Assembly (NCBI GenBank): GCA_035551475.1
Contig: DASZMX010000062.1
Span: 1-15,599, forward strand
Direction: 5' to 3'
Source of the DNA: DASZMX01 sp035551475
Lineage (GTDB): Bacteria; Verrucomicrobiota; Verrucomicrobiia; Limisphaerales; Palsa-1400
DNA length: 15,599 nucleotides
How positions within the stretch are numbered: position 1 is the stretch's first letter; every line of letters starts with the position of its first letter. Positions 14,680 through 15,599 of the stretch are shown piece by piece. The notes beneath the pieces are model-generated. The model was not told the DNA's origin. It searched no databases and saw nothing but the letters and a program-made list of their open reading frames with translations. A program made the translations under genes and the position numbers.

Positions 14680-15599
14680 TTAGCGCCGCCGGGCGGGGCC
14701 GAAGAAATACCCGCCGCGGACGCGGGCGCCGCGCACCTTGCCGGGAAAACCGCCGGATTTTTGGCCGGGTTTGTCTTCCTCGAAAAGCGCGGTGTAGGTG
14801 TAATCGAAATTCTCCAGCCGGACGCGCGGTATTTTCTTGCTGATGAATCGCTCGATGGCGAACACATGCGTCATGTCGGCGGCGGTCATAATCGTGAGCG
14901 CGTCGCCGCTGGCCTCGGCGCGGCCAGTGCGGCCAATACGGTGAATGTAATCTTCCGGATGCTGCGGGACATCAAAATTGATCACATGACTAACGTCCGC
15001 GATGTCCAGACCGCGCGAGGCAATGTCCGTGGCCACGAGCGCCTCGTAGCGCCCGTTGCGGAAGCCCAGCAACGCGTCTTCCCGCTCGCGTTGGGTGCGA
15101 TTGGAATGCAGCACGGCGACGGAATGCTGGTTGCGCTTAAGCAGGCTCGCAATCTGGTCGGCGCGATGCTTGGTGCGGCAAAAAACAATCACCGAATCGT
15201 AATTCGACTTGTCAAGGAGCTTGAGCAAAAGGTCGGATTTTTGCGCCTCCGCCACGGGATAAATCACATGATCGACCGTCTCGGCGGGGGTGCGCCGGGC
15301 GCCGATCTCGATGGTCTCAGGCTCGCGCATGGCCCACTGAATCAGCGTCTCGATTTGCGGCGGCACGGTCGCGGAAAAAAGGGAAGTGTGGCGTTCGCGC
15401 GGGCATTTCTGGACGATGCGTTTGACATCCGGGAGAAAGCCCATGTCCAGCATGCGGTCCGCTTCGTCCAACACCAAATATTTGACATGCTGCAATTGGC
15501 AGGTGCCGCGTCCCATGTGGTCGAGCAGGCGGCCCGGCGTGGCGACGATGACATCGACTCCCGCGGCCAAAGCGTCGTTCTGCTTGCCGTAACCAACGC
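14680..15599 (-). CDS. rhlE: DEAD-box RNA helicase, RhlE subfamily (partial, N-terminus beyond window)
   Basis: ATP-dependent RNA helicase for RNA remodelling, ribosome assembly or decay. 305 codons are visible, from VGYGKQNDAL at the right edge; the Q motif and Walker A lie outside. Visible motifs, numbered from the first full codon: ATPGR (19-23), DEAD (44-47, VLDEADRMLDMGF), SAT (75-77), then VIVFCRTKHRAD, ATDIASRGLDI and HRIGRTGRAEASG. Residues after the helicase core (KKIPRV, then a basic KSGGFPGKVRGARVRGG tail) match the RhlE pattern, but the tail is short compared with E. coli RhlE. It converges with the propeller gene with a single base between stops. The symbol is by subfamily resemblance. 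Confidence 0.94.
   Translation of the reverse strand, partial: VGYGKQNDALAAGVDVIVATPGRLLDHMGRGTCQLQHVKYLVLDEADRMLDMGFLPDVKRIVQKCPRERHTSLFSATVPPQIETLIQWAMREPETIEIGARRTPAETVDHVIYPVAEAQKSDLLLKLLDKSNYDSVIVFCRTKHRADQIASLLKRNQHSVAVLHSNRTQREREDALLGFRNGRYEALVATDIASRGLDIADVSHVINFDVPQHPEDYIHRIGRTGRAEASGDALTIMTAADMTHVFAIERFISKKIPRVRLENFDYTYTALFEEDKPGQKSGGFPGKVRGARVRGGYFFGPARRR

Overview
This is about 15.6 kb of GC-rich bacterial chromosome, densely packed and without mobile elements, CRISPR arrays or rRNA. The best guess for the source is a Verrucomicrobiota bacterium, probably of the Pedosphaera/Limisphaerales type. The basis is a large secreted protein with Ig-like and He_PIG repeats whose C-terminal module (a 'WQDYIAGLNPLD' motif, then a 'GRTYRVDASSDL' motif, ending in FYRVVV) is a common arrangement in that phylum. 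A secreted PQQ-type beta-propeller protein and a GYF_2 membrane protein fit the same picture. The assignment is inference, not proof.

Left part, minus strand (1-5992). Reading leftwards, a four-gene block encodes a small His/Cys-rich single-pass protein, a coiled-coil outer-membrane porin-like protein, a periplasmic metal-binding (ZnuA/TroA-type) solute-binding protein, and an ABC-3 (ZnuB/TroC-type) permease. The last three are nearly contiguous (11 bp gap, then a 4 bp ATGA overlap). Together they look like a transition-metal uptake route from outer membrane through periplasm to inner membrane, most likely for zinc or manganese. The ATPase subunit that such an ABC transporter needs is absent from this window. 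Downstream, after a 170 bp gap holding a possible promoter and an inverted repeat, lies gyrB, which is cut by the left window edge.

Middle part, plus strand (5993-12126). A 318 bp divergent intergenic region with several small inverted repeats precedes a 999-residue secreted protein with an Ig-like domain, three He_PIG repeats and a von Willebrand factor A (VWA) domain. Next come tRNA-Arg(CCU) with encoded CCA and, only 19 nt after it, a secreted two-domain M16 zinc metallopeptidase. The tRNA and the peptidase have no visible terminator between them.

Right part (12130-15599). Two minus-strand membrane-protein genes (GYF_2 plus transmembrane domain; YdjM/DUF457-type metal-dependent hydrolase) are followed by a divergent plus-strand PQQ-like beta-propeller protein. 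A minus-strand RhlE-type DEAD-box helicase, cut by the right edge, ends the window. Convergent gene pairs are separated by only 1-3 bp, with no intrinsic terminators seen. The most interesting items are the ATPase-less metal uptake block with its small histidine-rich leader gene, and the tRNA-peptidase arrangement.
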